Shown: piece after piece, positions 37,566-46,513 of the stretch | Position numbering within the stretch: position 1 is the first letter of the stretch | Layout: every line of letters starts with the position of its first letter | Source: Roseibium suaedae | Lineage (GTDB): Bacteria > Pseudomonadota > Alphaproteobacteria > Rhizobiales > Stappiaceae | DNA: 64,000 nucleotides | Direction of reading: 5' to 3' | Assembly (NCBI RefSeq): GCF_900142725.1 | Contig: NZ_FRBW01000003.1 | Coordinates: forward strand, 186,001 to 250,000 | Notes under the pieces: generated by a model | The model's database searches: none | Told to the model about the DNA's origin: nothing | Seen by the model: the letters and a program-made list of their open reading frames with translations, nothing else | Program-made: the position numbers and the translations under genes

Positions 37566-39452
37566 CTACTTCCTCGGCACACCCTTTTGCCTCAGCATCC
37601 GCTTTTGAGCCGCGATCCGGAACGGGGCATTGGGCGCACCATAGCCACGGTAATTGCCACGGCGCTCCAGAACTTCGAAGAACATGCCGCCGGCAAAAGG
37701 CCGGGAATAGATCTGGAAGAACTCCCCTTCCGCGTCCCGGTCATAGAGAATGCTGTGACGTTTCATCAGGGCGAGACGGTCCTCGGCAATGTCAAACCGG
37801 CTGACAAGATCCGCATAGTAATTGTCGGGCATCGGCAGAGCCTTGAACCCGGCCGCCTCAAGCGCTGCTGCGCTCGCGAAGATGTCTTCCGAGGCAAAGG
37901 CCACATGCTGGACCGGCGCACCGAAACTGTCTGCCAGGAACGAGCCTGCCAGAGTGCGGTGCGTTTCCGCGCCATTGAGGGTGATGCGGAAACCTTGCCC
38001 GTCGGCTTCGACCGCCTGGCTGCGCACCAGCCCATCCGGATCGATCACATCCACCATCGGCGATTTGCCCATCCGGAACAGGGACGTATAGAACAGCGTC
38101 CAGCTGAGCATCTCCGTATAGGACATGGTCTGGGCCACATGATCGACCCGTTTCAGACCCGCACCGTCACGGGCCGGCTTGTCGATGTGGAACTCCGACG
38201 CCCAGACAGACTTCAGCTTGGAAGACCCATCCAGGAAATGCAGCAGGCTGCCGCCCAGCCCCCGGATCGCCGGAATGTCGATCTGGCCTTCGGTCAGCGG
38301 CTGCTGGAACGGTTCGGCTCCAAGGGCCGTGGCCCGGGCAACTGTCTCCTCCGCCGAGGCGACCTCGAGACCGATGTCGCAGATGTTGGTGCCATGAACC
38401 GTGTAGGTCGTGCCTGCAAAGTCCTTGGCTTCCTGATTGATGATGATGCGGATATCGCCCTGCTGCCAGAGGCTCAGGTTCTTGGAGATGTGCCGTCCGG
38501 TTTCGTCAAAACCCAGGGTGGTCAGGAAGTGGCTGAGGTTCCGGGCCTCCTCCCCTTGCGAGGCGAATTCGATGAAGGCCGTTCCGGAGACTTCGACCCG
38601 TGCGGGCATCTCCGGCAGATCAATCCGGGTGCCCGGCTCCCTGCGGCGCACATCATCCATCAGGCTGACCAGAGAGCGCAGACCATCCTTGGCAACGGAG
38701 GCCGGGCTGCCGCCCCGGAACTGGTCATTGAAGATTTCCAGGCTCACCGGTCCCTGATAACCGGTCGCCGTCACAGCCTGCATGAAGGCGGTGACATCCA
38801 AATCGCCCTCGCCCGGCATGTTGCGGAAATGGCGGGACCAATAAAGAAGATCCATCTCGATAAGCGGCGCATCCGCCAGCTGGACGAAGAAGATCTTGTC
38901 TGAAGGAATGCGGCGGATCGTGTCCGGGTCGATCTTGCGGCCGAGTGTGTGGAAACTGTCGAGGATCAGGCCGATGTTGGGATGATCCGCCCTTCGGACG
39001 ATTTCCCAGGCATCCCGGTGATCATTGACATGCCGGCCCCAGGCCAGCGCTTCATAGCCAACGCGAATGCCGCGCTTGGCCGCCCTTTCACCCAATTCAC
39101 GGAAGTCATCGGCTGCCCGGTCTATGCCGCCGAGCGCCTCCGGATGAAGGGAGGAGCAGAAGAGGACAAGATCGGTGCCGAGTTCCTGCATCAGGTCGAA
39201 CTTGCGCTCGGCCCGGTCGAAAGCCTTGACCCGCAAGGCACCGGGCAATCCTTCGAAGTCCCGGAAAGGCTGGAACAGGGTGATCTCAAGCCCCTGATCG
39301 CGGATCCTCTGGCCCACTTCACGCGGACTGCCCTCGTCGGCGATGAAATCCTGCTCGAAAATCTCGATGCCATCGAACCCGGCGGCAGCGATGGCTTCCA
39401 GTTTTTCCCGAAGATTGCCGGGAACGGAAACGGTGGCAATCGAGGTCTTCAT
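37566..39452 (-). CDS. quiC: 3-dehydroshikimate dehydratase, two-domain QuiC type
   Basis: 628 residues. Residues 1-280 are a xylose-isomerase-like TIM barrel (SIATVSVPGNLREKLEAIAAAGFDGIEIFEQDF; GLILDSFHTLGRKID; VQLADAP). Residues about 290-628 form a vicinal-oxygen-chelate module like 4-hydroxyphenylpyruvate dioxygenase, with the metal triad H438 (RVDHVAQT), H516 (QHVAFASED) and E593 (FFEVLERR). This combination and length match the QuiC1 dehydratases of Pseudomonas and Acinetobacter relatives, which convert 3-dehydroshikimate to protocatechuate. It overlaps the 3' end of the shikimate dehydrogenase gene by 4 bp, so it is coupled to it. Annotation pipelines often mislabel it as a bifunctional isomerase/HPPD; the neighbours favour dehydratase. 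Confidence 0.85.
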   Translation of the reverse strand: MKTSIATVSVPGNLREKLEAIAAAGFDGIEIFEQDFIADEGSPREVGQRIRDQGLEITLFQPFRDFEGLPGALRVKAFDRAERKFDLMQELGTDLVLFCSSLHPEALGGIDRAADDFRELGERAAKRGIRVGYEALAWGRHVNDHRDAWEIVRRADHPNIGLILDSFHTLGRKIDPDTIRRIPSDKIFFVQLADAPLIEMDLLYWSRHFRNMPGEGDLDVTAFMQAVTATGYQGPVSLEIFNDQFRGGSPASVAKDGLRSLVSLMDDVRRREPGTRIDLPEMPARVEVSGTAFIEFASQGEEARNLSHFLTTLGFDETGRHISKNLSLWQQGDIRIIINQEAKDFAGTTYTVHGTNICDIGLEVASAEETVARATALGAEPFQQPLTEGQIDIPAIRGLGGSLLHFLDGSSKLKSVWASEFHIDKPARDGAGLKRVDHVAQTMSYTEMLSWTLFYTSLFRMGKSPMVDVIDPDGLVRSQAVEADGQGFRITLNGAETHRTLAGSFLADSFGAPVQHVAFASEDIFASAAALEAAGFKALPMPDNYYADLVSRFDIAEDRLALMKRHSILYDRDAEGEFFQIYSRPFAGGMFFEVLERRGNYRGYGAPNAPFRIAAQKRMLRQKGVPRK

Positions 39453-40312
39453 GCAGTTTCTCCCGTGTGGATCAGGTCGTGGCGCAGGCTGTCCTCATCG
39501 AGCGGCTTGCCTGAAAATAGCTTCCAGGCGTGAACCCCCTGATAGAAAAACAGCTCCCAGCCGGAAATGATAGACAGGCCGTTTGCTGCCGCATCGCCCA
39601 GAAACCGGGTGTCGGCCGGCGTATAGACCGCATCGAAGGCCCATTCGGCCCCTTGCATGGCCTCAGCCTCGATCGGGGTCCCCTCATAGCCAACCATTCC
39701 GACAGGCGTGCAATTGACAAGACCGGAGACGCCGATTGCGGCCTCCTCCGCCTTGTCCCAAAGACTGACTTTCATCGCGGGCGCTGCCTTGCGGACGGCC
39801 TCCGCCATGATTTCCGCCTTGGCCCGGTCCCGGTCGACAAGGCGCAGTTCCGAGGCGCCGAGACCAATCAGTCCGAAGGCAACCGCTCGGCCAACGCCGC
39901 CGGTGCCGATCATCAGCACCGCCCCAGGCGCGGCATCCCCACGCACACGGCGGTATGCGGCCATGAACCCGGAATAGTCGGTGTTGTAGCCCTTGGGAGT
40001 TCCCTCGCCGAAGATGACGGTGTTGACCGCTCCCATGCCACGCACCAGAGGATCCTCGATAGTCACATGCTCCGTCACCCTTTCCTTGTAGGGATAGGTG
40101 ACATTTGTGCCCCGGTAGTGTTCGCGCTGTGCCAGAGCGAACACTTCTTCAAAACCGAGCCCCAGGTCTTTCGGCACAAGCCGGATGTAACTGACATCCA
40201 TGCCATTCTGGCGGCCGGCAAGCTTGTGCAGCAAGGGCGAGCGGGAGGCGGCGATGTTGTCGCCGATCAGCCCAAGCTTCAGAGGTCCGGAAGTGGCCGG
40301 ATCTTGTGTCAT
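39449..40312 (-). CDS. Shikimate dehydrogenase family protein, probably catabolic
   Basis: 287 residues from ATG 40312 with a good AGGAGA site; the frame runs on to 40345, but that would overlap the transporter gene. Substrate-binding SxS is present as SRSP in DNIAASRSPLLHK, the catalytic Lys in NVTYPYKE, and the nucleotide-binding GTGGVGRA near 130. It oxidises shikimate (or quinate) to the 3-dehydro compound with NAD(P). The second position near the cofactor loop (VDRDRAKAE) suggests NAD preference, as in catabolic enzymes. It is located between the TctA-type permease and the QuiC dehydratase, so its role is breakdown rather than aromatic biosynthesis. A biosynthetic aroE should exist elsewhere. 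Confidence 0.85.
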   Translation of the reverse strand: MTQDPATSGPLKLGLIGDNIAASRSPLLHKLAGRQNGMDVSYIRLVPKDLGLGFEEVFALAQREHYRGTNVTYPYKERVTEHVTIEDPLVRGMGAVNTVIFGEGTPKGYNTDYSGFMAAYRRVRGDAAPGAVLMIGTGGVGRAVAFGLIGLGASELRLVDRDRAKAEIMAEAVRKAAPAMKVSLWDKAEEAAIGVSGLVNCTPVGMVGYEGTPIEAEAMQGAEWAFDAVYTPADTRFLGDAAANGLSIISGWELFFYQGVHAWKLFSGKPLDEDSLRHDLIHTGETA

Positions 40313-40322
40313 TTGGTGTCTC

Positions 40323-41834
40323 CTACTGACCCTGGCGCCGTCCAAGAACGGACTTGGCCCTGGACCAGACCGGTGTCTGGGAAACGAAGATCAGAACCAC
40401 AGCCACAAACAGGGTCAGCGACAGCGGACTGCTGAGAATGCCCCAGGAGAAGCGGCCAAGATCCTCACGCTCGGAGATGATTGCCCGGCGCCAGTTGTCA
40501 TCCAGAAGGCGGGACAGGATCACGCCGAGGATCACCGGACCGAGCGGATAGCCATAGTGGCGCATGAAGTAGCCGAAGAAGCCGAAACCAAGCATCCAGT
40601 AGACATCGGTGATCGAGTTGTTGACCGCATAGGCTCCGACAATCGACAGCAGCAGGATCAGCGGGATCAGGACGGCACGCGGCATCTCCACGATCTTCAC
40701 GAACAGGCGGATGCCGGTCAGTCCGAACAGCAGCATGAAGAAATTGGCCATGACCAAAGCGCCGACGATGAACCAGAACATGTCCGGCTTGTCGATCATT
40801 AGCATCGGTCCCGGATTGAGACCATGGATGAACAGTGCACCGATCATGATGGCGGTTACCGCATCCCCCGGAATGCCGAGGGTCATCATGGGAATGAAGG
40901 CACCGCCGACGGCCGCATTGTTCGCCGTTTCAGGAGCAACAAGCCCTTCGATAGCGCCCTTGCCGAAGGGCCGCTCCGGGTTCTTGGTCACGCGCTTGGC
41001 ATGGTCATAGGCCATCAGCGCTGCAATATCGCCGCCGGTTCCCGGCAGGGCGCCGATCATCACGCCAATGGCGGAAGTCTGAAGCGACAGCGGCAGATGC
41101 TTGCGCAGGGTTCCCCAGGACGGGACGATGCGGGTGATCTTCTGGCGGATGGCCGGCAGACCGATATGGTGCAGTTGCAGCAGGGCCTCGGACACGCCGA
41201 ACATGCCGATCATGACCGCGATGAAGCTGATGCCGCTGCGCATCAGCGGAATGTCAAAGGTGAAGCGTTCGGTGAAGGTCAGCGGATCCATGCCAACCGT
41301 GCCGACGGCAATGCCGAAGGCACCGGCGAAGATGCCCTTGGCCAGACTGCCGGTCGACAGCGATCCCACCAGCAGGATGCCGAGCACAGCCAGGAGCATG
41401 TAGTCGCGCGGCTGGAACTTCAACGCGAAGTCGGAAACGAAGGGCGCCGCGACGGCAAGCACGGCGATGCCGATGAAGCCGCCGAAGAAGGACATCACCG
41501 TGGTGATGCCGATGGCCGTTCCCGCCTCGCCGCGCTGGGCGAGCGGATAGCCATCCATGGCGGTCGCAATGGCGGAAGGCGCCCCCGGAATGTTCAGGAG
41601 GATGGCCGTGCGCGCACCGCCATAAACCCCACCCATGTAGATGCCGATCATCAGCGAAATCGCCGGATAAACATCCCAGGAGAAGGTGAAGGAGATCAGG
41701 ATCGACACGGCCATGGTGACGGACAGGCCGGGAATGGCGCCGATATAGACACCGGCAAAGGTTCCGATGCCGACCAGCAGCAGAAGGTTAGGCTGGGTGA
41801 AAACCGTGAAGAAGGCCAGGAGACTGTCCATCAT
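40323..41834 (-). CDS. tctA: Tripartite tricarboxylate-type transporter, large membrane subunit (TctA)
   Basis: 503 residues with about 11-12 membrane helices. The family signatures GTFAGVYIGAIPGLSVTMAVSI and GALPGTGGDIAALMAYDHAKR (the two glycine-rich repeats of TctA) are clear. It starts 4 bp inside the end of the TctB-type gene. It is the proton- or sodium-coupled channel that takes substrate from the TctC-type binding protein. The neighbours point to shikimate, quinate or a similar cyclic carboxylate as substrate, although the family also carries citrate and many others. Confidence 0.92.
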   Translation of the reverse strand: MMDSLLAFFTVFTQPNLLLLVGIGTFAGVYIGAIPGLSVTMAVSILISFTFSWDVYPAISLMIGIYMGGVYGGARTAILLNIPGAPSAIATAMDGYPLAQRGEAGTAIGITTVMSFFGGFIGIAVLAVAAPFVSDFALKFQPRDYMLLAVLGILLVGSLSTGSLAKGIFAGAFGIAVGTVGMDPLTFTERFTFDIPLMRSGISFIAVMIGMFGVSEALLQLHHIGLPAIRQKITRIVPSWGTLRKHLPLSLQTSAIGVMIGALPGTGGDIAALMAYDHAKRVTKNPERPFGKGAIEGLVAPETANNAAVGGAFIPMMTLGIPGDAVTAIMIGALFIHGLNPGPMLMIDKPDMFWFIVGALVMANFFMLLFGLTGIRLFVKIVEMPRAVLIPLILLLSIVGAYAVNNSITDVYWMLGFGFFGYFMRHYGYPLGPVILGVILSRLLDDNWRRAIISEREDLGRFSWGILSSPLSLTLFVAVVLIFVSQTPVWSRAKSVLGRRQGQ

Positions 41835-42406
41835 GCCGCTCCGTTGTGAACAAATGCGCGGAAGAACTGGATGATCTCGGCTTCAGGCACGATGCCCACC
41901 GGCATCAGGACCGTGAAGACAATGCGGAAAATCAGCCAGATGCATAGAAGGCTGCCGGCAGAGACGGCGAATACAAAGCCCCAGCTCCGGTCGGACAGGA
42001 GCCGGATGGAGGCAACCAGGAAAAGCGCGGACGTGGGCAGGAAGCCGAGCGGCTTGAGCAGCACGCCATAGGCAATCAGCAATCCGGTAAAGATGATCAC
42101 GATACGCGGCAGAATACTGCCCGAGATCGTTTCCTTGGCGAAGGTGTGGAGCCTTGCGGTGCGCACCACCACGACCAGCGCCGAAATCACCATCACCACG
42201 GTGGTTGCCATGGGCACGGCACCTGGCGAGGACAGAGCCTCGAAGCCGGCAATGCCATAGGCCGAATAGAGGAGATAGAGACTGGCGGCCAGAAGAACCC
42301 CTGCGAAAGCCAGTTCGCCCGGCCTGCGCCGGTCCGGATAACCACCCGGCGTTGCGTCCGACGTTCCGTCGTGGTTGTCGTAGTCTTGATCCTGCATGGT
42401 TTTCAT
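41831..42406 (-). CDS. tctB: Tripartite tricarboxylate-type transporter, small membrane subunit (TctB)
   Basis: 191 residues from ATG 42406; a second ATG at 42397 is equally plausible, and the frame is open upstream to 42487. Four membrane helices are visible (ELAFAGVLLAASLYLLYSA; VPMATTVVMVISALVVVV; IVIIFTGLLIAYGVLLKPLGFLPTSALFL; SLLCIWLIFRIVFTVLMPVG). TctB proteins are poorly conserved, and the call rests on size, topology and position between TctC- and TctA-type genes. Confidence 0.85.
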   Translation of the reverse strand: MKTMQDQDYDNHDGTSDATPGGYPDRRRPGELAFAGVLLAASLYLLYSAYGIAGFEALSSPGAVPMATTVVMVISALVVVVRTARLHTFAKETISGSILPRIVIIFTGLLIAYGVLLKPLGFLPTSALFLVASIRLLSDRSWGFVFAVSAGSLLCIWLIFRIVFTVLMPVGIVPEAEIIQFFRAFVHNGAA

Positions 42407-42517
42407 CCATCCCAAACTGGCCATCCCAATCTGGCCATTCCAACCTGACAAGTCAGGTGCCAGGACACGGCGTGCCGCCGGTCTCATCCTGCCAGTCTGC
42501 CGTCATTCCAGCGCGCT

Positions 42518-42557
42518 AAAAAAGCGGCGCCGCCCTTCGGTCCGGAAGAGCGGCGCC
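42518..42557 (-). terminator. Hairpin with T-tract after the TctC-type gene
   Basis: On the minus strand GGCGCCGC (42557-42550) and GCGGCGCC (42533-42526) pair with an inner extension, followed by TTTTTT (42523-42518). It lies between the binding-protein gene and the membrane subunit genes of the same transporter, so it probably terminates part of the transcription and leaves the binding protein in excess. Confidence 0.7.
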
Positions 42558-42603
42558 CTTGTGCATGGTGCAGTAGCGCCTGATCAGGTTCGCCGGTCGG
42601 GCC

Positions 42604-43608
42604 TTACTTAGCCGGACGTGCGATACCGAACTTTTCCGGAGAAGCCTTGGTCAGGCCTGCGTCCTGAAGAAGCCAGGTGGTGTTCTGCTGCCACTTGGAC
42701 AGGAAATCCTGCGCTTCCTGACCGCTGACACCCATCATGGTGAAGCCGCGGTTGTCCATCAGCGCAACGAACTCAGGGTTCTTCGCACCTTCGGCGTAAG
42801 CGGACGCCAGCTTTGCAACAACGTCATCCGGAGTGCCATTGGCGACGAAGACACCGAAGAACGGGCCCCACGGCAGCATCTCGTTGTACTTGTCGTTGAA
42901 GGACGTGATGGTCGGGACATCCGGCAGCTTTTCATTGGCGGCAACATCGAAGATCGCGAGCGGCTTCATGTTGCCAGCCCGGATACCTTCGATGGACGCG
43001 CCCAGAACAGCCGGCATCACGTCGATCGCGCCGCCCTGAAGGGCTGTCAGAGCCGGGCCGTCACCGTCGTAGGGAACCGCAATCACGTCAAGCTTGCCTT
43101 CAACCGTGTTCATCATCGCGGTGATGACGGAGGGCAGACCGCCAGGGCCGGTGGCGCCGAGGCGCAGTTCACCCGGATGCTCCTTGATATAGGCCATCAT
43201 GCCTGCGTAATCGTCGAAGGGAGCGTCCTTGTTGGCCACCAGGATCGGCGTGCCACGGGCCAGAATGCTGACCGGAATGAAGTCGCTGTAGTCCTTGTCG
43301 CCCAGGCCCATGACCTTGTAGAGCAGCGGGTTTTCAGCGCCCATCAACAGGGTGTAGCCGTCAGCAGCCTGACCGGCCACGTAGTTCAGTGCGATCGCGC
43401 CAACGCCGCCGGTCATGTTCTGCATGACAACGGTGCCGCCGAGTGCCTTTTCCGCATGCGGGGTCACGGACCGCATCACTGTGTCGGTGGAACCGCCGGC
43501 TCCCCACTGGATGATGCCCTGGATTTCCTTGGACGGATAATCGGCAGCGCTTGCTGCGGACGTTGCCATGACCAGCGCGGAGACGGCGCCGATGATAAAC
43601 TTTTTCAT
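42604..43608 (-). CDS. tctC: Tripartite tricarboxylate-type transporter, substrate-binding protein (TctC)
   Basis: 334 residues from ATG 43608, which has a near-perfect AGGGAGGA site; the frame extends upstream without support. Signal peptide KKFIIGAVSALVMATSAASAAD. The mature protein shows the Bug/TctC pattern: YPSKEIQGIIQWGAGGSTDTVMR near the start, a GGVGAIALN motif, and LGATGPGGLPSVITAMM. It is the extracytoplasmic receptor of the importer and first gene of the leftward shikimate operon. Its promoter shares a motif with the divergent flavoprotein operon across the LysR gene. Confidence 0.92.
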   Translation of the reverse strand: MKKFIIGAVSALVMATSAASAADYPSKEIQGIIQWGAGGSTDTVMRSVTPHAEKALGGTVVMQNMTGGVGAIALNYVAGQAADGYTLLMGAENPLLYKVMGLGDKDYSDFIPVSILARGTPILVANKDAPFDDYAGMMAYIKEHPGELRLGATGPGGLPSVITAMMNTVEGKLDVIAVPYDGDGPALTALQGGAIDVMPAVLGASIEGIRAGNMKPLAIFDVAANEKLPDVPTITSFNDKYNEMLPWGPFFGVFVANGTPDDVVAKLASAYAEGAKNPEFVALMDNRGFTMMGVSGQEAQDFLSKWQQNTTWLLQDAGLTKASPEKFGIARPAK

Positions 43609-43680
43609 GAGTTCCTCCCTAGAGACCTGAACAGCAAGCTTTCTCCCAAAGCCGCTTTCTAACCCGAGATTTGCTGATCC

Positions 43681-43705
43681 AGAACCTAACGTCAAATATC
43701 AAATT
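43681..43705 (-). promoter_or_regulatory. Shared promoter/operator motif, copy upstream of tctC
   Basis: Minus strand reads AATTTGATATTTGACGTTAG. The same pattern, AATT-NN-ATA-N-TTGACGTTA, is present in the same orientation relative to the gene at 44701-44719, upstream of the FAD dehydrogenase. TTGACG is also a good -35 hexamer, with AAATCT at -10 distance here. The start of tctC is 80 bp away. Confidence 0.6.
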
Positions 43706-44652
43706 CAATGATCACTTAACTTGATGTTATTTTTCCTCGCCGCTGCGCTCCAATGAAGATGGGCCTCAGTCAGCTCCTTGCGGAACTGCCGGATCCCGTA
43801 GTCGGCAAAGTTGGACAGCACCCGCCCCTTCTTGCGAACCACATAGATCGCCACGTCCACCTGTTCCTTCAGAGGTTTCCGGATCACCCCGGGCATATAG
43901 ACCTCGGCAACGGAGAATTCGTCGATCAGGGCGACGCCCATGCCGTGCCGGACGAGGCTGACAACGGTCTGCGCAAACCGGCCACGCATGCTGTGGCGAA
44001 GTGGCAGCTTCTCCTGAAGAAAGGCGCGGGCGACAATGGCACCATAGGGGTCACTTGGATCGATGCCGATCAGCGGCTCATCCTTGAGGTCATGGACCGA
44101 GACCTCATCCCGATCCGCGAGCGTATGACCTTCGGGCAGAATGGCAACCACCTTGCCCCTCGCCATCTCCTCGTTCTCGACGCCCGGGTTGTTCACCGGG
44201 GAACTCATGATCACGAACTCGCCCCGCTCCAACAGCAGATAGTCCAGCGTCTCCTCGATCTTCAGGATGTTCAGATCGATGAAGAGATCCGGATAGCGCT
44301 TGCGAATGGAGCGGATCGCGCGCGCAGCGATGAACTGGGCAACCGACGGCGCGGAGGCAAAGGCGAGGCGCACATCCACGCCCTTTTGAAGGGAATCGAG
44401 CGCCACCTGAAGGTTCTCGACCCCTTTGTAGACCTGCCCGATCTGATCAAAGACCGCGCCAGCTTCCACGGATGGAACGAACAGCCCAGCATGACGCTCG
44501 AACAGCCGAATGCCGAGGGACTCCTCCGTGTGCTTGATCAGCCGGCTGATGCCGGGGGCCGAAACCCCCAGATGCTCTGCCGCCCCATTGATGGTTCCGC
44601 GCAACATGACGGCACGGATCACCTCGATCTGCCTGAGTGTAATTTCCCGCAA
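43705..44652 (-). CDS. LysR family transcriptional regulator of the shikimate/flavoprotein region
   Basis: 315 residues from a TTG start at 44652 preceded by GGGGAGGAG. The DNA-binding domain is REITLRQIEVIRAVMLRGTINGAAEHLGVSAPGISRLIKHTEESLG. The C-terminal substrate domain (about 90-300) has the usual two-lobe pattern (DVRLAFASAPSVAQFIAARAI; EVSVHDLKDEPLIGIDPSDP). It sits between the leftward tctC operon and the rightward FAD dehydrogenase, and both promoters carry the same motif, so it probably controls both. A TAACA-N3-TGTTA repeat in its own promoter may be its autoregulatory site. Confidence 0.87.
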   Translation of the reverse strand: MREITLRQIEVIRAVMLRGTINGAAEHLGVSAPGISRLIKHTEESLGIRLFERHAGLFVPSVEAGAVFDQIGQVYKGVENLQVALDSLQKGVDVRLAFASAPSVAQFIAARAIRSIRKRYPDLFIDLNILKIEETLDYLLLERGEFVIMSSPVNNPGVENEEMARGKVVAILPEGHTLADRDEVSVHDLKDEPLIGIDPSDPYGAIVARAFLQEKLPLRHSMRGRFAQTVVSLVRHGMGVALIDEFSVAEVYMPGVIRKPLKEQVDVAIYVVRKKGRVLSNFADYGIRQFRKELTEAHLHWSAAARKNNIKLSDH

Positions 44653-44676
44653 GGTCAGCTCCTCCCCGCCTCAAAT

Positions 44677-44689
44677 TAACACCATGTTA
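44677..44689. promoter_or_regulatory. LysR-box-like inverted repeat
   Basis: TAACA-CCA-TGTTA, in the 151-bp gap between the divergent LysR gene and FAD dehydrogenase gene, 25 bp upstream of the LysR start. Symmetry and place fit autoregulation. Confidence 0.5.
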
Positions 44690-44700
44690 CGAACCTCGCC

Positions 44701-44719
44701 AATTCAATAATTGACGTTA
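44701..44719 (+). promoter_or_regulatory. Shared promoter/operator motif, copy upstream of the FAD dehydrogenase
   Basis: AATTCAATAATTGACGTTA, 85 bp before the ATG at 44804. It matches the copy at 43681-43705 at most positions, in the same orientation to its gene. No good -10 follows the TTGACG, so an activator site is a better reading than a plain promoter. Confidence 0.6.
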
Positions 44720-44803
44720 AGATTTTGGAGATGGACCTTCCTCACCGGGAGCAGGCAGACGCCTTCAGTGAAGACCACGGGAAGGACAATGGGGAGGACC
44801 ATC

Positions 44804-46513
44804 ATGACAGATAATCCGAAGGTTCCGGAAGATCAGCCGTCCGCCGGGACGTTCGATCTGATCGTGGCCGGGTCGGGCGCTGCGGGGCTTTGTGCCGCCG
44901 TCACAGCGGCCTTCCACGGACTGAAGGTCTGCCTGCTGGAAAAGACAGATGTCATTGGCGGCACAACCGCCTGGTCCGGCGGCTGGATCTGGGCACCGTG
45001 CAATCCGGTGGGCCAGAGAGCTGGCATCGTCGAAGACACCACTGCCCCGCGTCTCTATCTCCAGTCTCTTCTTGGCAATCACTTCGAGGCAGACCGCATC
45101 GACGCTTTCCTTGCCGCCGCCCCCAGGATGGTCGGTTTTCTGGAAGATAACACCGCGCTGGAATTCGAAGGCGGGCTTGCCATTCCGGACACCTACAGCC
45201 ACCTGCCGGGCGCGGGCATGGGCGGTCGTTCGGTCATCGCCAGGCCATATGATGCCCGCAAGCTCGGCACCTCTCTCAAGCTGTTGCGCAAGCCGATGCG
45301 CGAGACAACGTTTTTCGGCATGACCATTCAGGCAGGACCGGACCTGCGGGCCTTCCTGACCATGCTGAGGTCCACGGCCAGCTTTGGTCATGTGATGAAG
45401 CGAACCTTGCGCCACTTCCGGGATCTGGCCCTCCATGGCCGGGGCATGGACCTGCGCAATGGCAACGCCCTTGCTGCCCGCTTGCTGCGCACGGCGCTGG
45501 ATCTGGGTGTCGACATCCGCACCGGAGCCGTGATCGACCGCCTAATCACTTCCGATGGCAGGGTTCTGGGAGTTGCGCTTGAAGACGGCACGCAATTGAC
45601 TGCGGAACGCGGCGTGGTTCTGGCGTGCGGCGGATTTTCGCAAAACCCCGTCATCAGGCAAGGCATCTTTCCGCGAAACGAAGACCACAGGTCCCTTGCC
45701 CTTCAGAGCGCGGCAGGAGACGGCCTGACCCTTGCCATGAGCGCTGGCGCGGTTCCCAAGACCAATCTTGCTCACCCTGCGGCCTATTGCCCGGTTTCAA
45801 CCGTGCCTTGGGAAAACGGCCAGTCAGGTCAGTTCCCTCATATCATTGACCGGGGCAAACCCGGCGTCATTGGCATTCTCGCCTCCGGGCGCCGCTTCTG
45901 CAATGAAGGGCTTGGCTACCATGACTATGTGACGGCACTTCTTGCCGCTGTGCCTGAAGAGGAAAAGGCGGAATCCTGGCTCGTTTGCGATCACAGGTTC
46001 CTGCGCCGCTATGGCCTGGGTATTGTCCGTCCCTCGCCTGTTCCTTTCGGCGCCTGGCTTCGCAATGGCTATCTCAAGACCGGCAAGACCCCTGAAGAGC
46101 TGGCCAGAGCCTGTGGCATTGACCCGGCAGGTCTCACCACCACACTGGATACCTGGAACAGGCATGCTGCGACGGGCGAGGATCCCGAATACGGCCGGGG
46201 CGCAACCCCCTATATGCGGCTTCAGGGCGATCCTGCCCAAAAGCCAAACCCCTGTGTCGCCCCGATTGCCTCCGCGCCCTACTACGCCGTGAAGGTCGTT
46301 CCCGGCAGTTTCGGGACCTTCGCCGGGATTGCCACAGATTCCAGCGCCCGTGTGTTGAGCACGGACGGAACACCAATTATCGGGCTCTATGCCGCCGGCG
46401 CGGACGCTGCCAGCGTCTTTGGCGGCTTTTATCCTGCCGGCGGGATCAATCTCGGCCCAGCCCTCACCTTCGGCTATATCGCAGGCTGCCATGCAGCCGG
46501 GAAAGACATCTGA
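44804..46513 (+). CDS. FAD-dependent dehydrogenase (fumarate reductase / 3-ketosteroid Delta1-dehydrogenase family)
   Basis: 569 residues from ATG 44804, preceded by GGGGAGGACC; the frame opens upstream at 44711 but without a ribosome site. The dinucleotide-binding fold is at the start (DLIVAGSGAAGLCAAVTAA), followed by the KstD-like GGTTAWSGGWIWAPCN loop, and a C-terminal FAD-contact region (YAAGADAASVFGGFYPAGG with INLGPALTFGYIAG). Such enzymes remove two hydrogens next to a carbonyl, or reduce enoates. Its promoter shares a motif with the shikimate operon, so a cyclohexene- or cyclohexanecarboxylate-type substrate is a reasonable guess. A steroid role has no support here. Confidence 0.82.
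   Translation: MTDNPKVPEDQPSAGTFDLIVAGSGAAGLCAAVTAAFHGLKVCLLEKTDVIGGTTAWSGGWIWAPCNPVGQRAGIVEDTTAPRLYLQSLLGNHFEADRIDAFLAAAPRMVGFLEDNTALEFEGGLAIPDTYSHLPGAGMGGRSVIARPYDARKLGTSLKLLRKPMRETTFFGMTIQAGPDLRAFLTMLRSTASFGHVMKRTLRHFRDLALHGRGMDLRNGNALAARLLRTALDLGVDIRTGAVIDRLITSDGRVLGVALEDGTQLTAERGVVLACGGFSQNPVIRQGIFPRNEDHRSLALQSAAGDGLTLAMSAGAVPKTNLAHPAAYCPVSTVPWENGQSGQFPHIIDRGKPGVIGILASGRRFCNEGLGYHDYVTALLAAVPEEEKAESWLVCDHRFLRRYGLGIVRPSPVPFGAWLRNGYLKTGKTPEELARACGIDPAGLTTTLDTWNRHAATGEDPEYGRGATPYMRLQGDPAQKPNPCVAPIASAPYYAVKVVPGSFGTFAGIATDSSARVLSTDGTPIIGLYAAGADAASVFGGFYPAGGINLGPALTFGYIAGCHAAGKDI

Noticed and set aside
37566..39452. Reading this gene as 4-hydroxyphenylpyruvate dioxygenase
   Set aside because: The N-terminal half is a xylose-isomerase-like barrel absent from HPPD, and the neighbours are shikimate dehydrogenase and an importer, so QuiC dehydratase fits better.
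40824..41849. 341-codon open frame on the plus strand, rich in His, Asp and Gly
   Set aside because: Antisense to TctA; no membrane segments or known motifs of its own.
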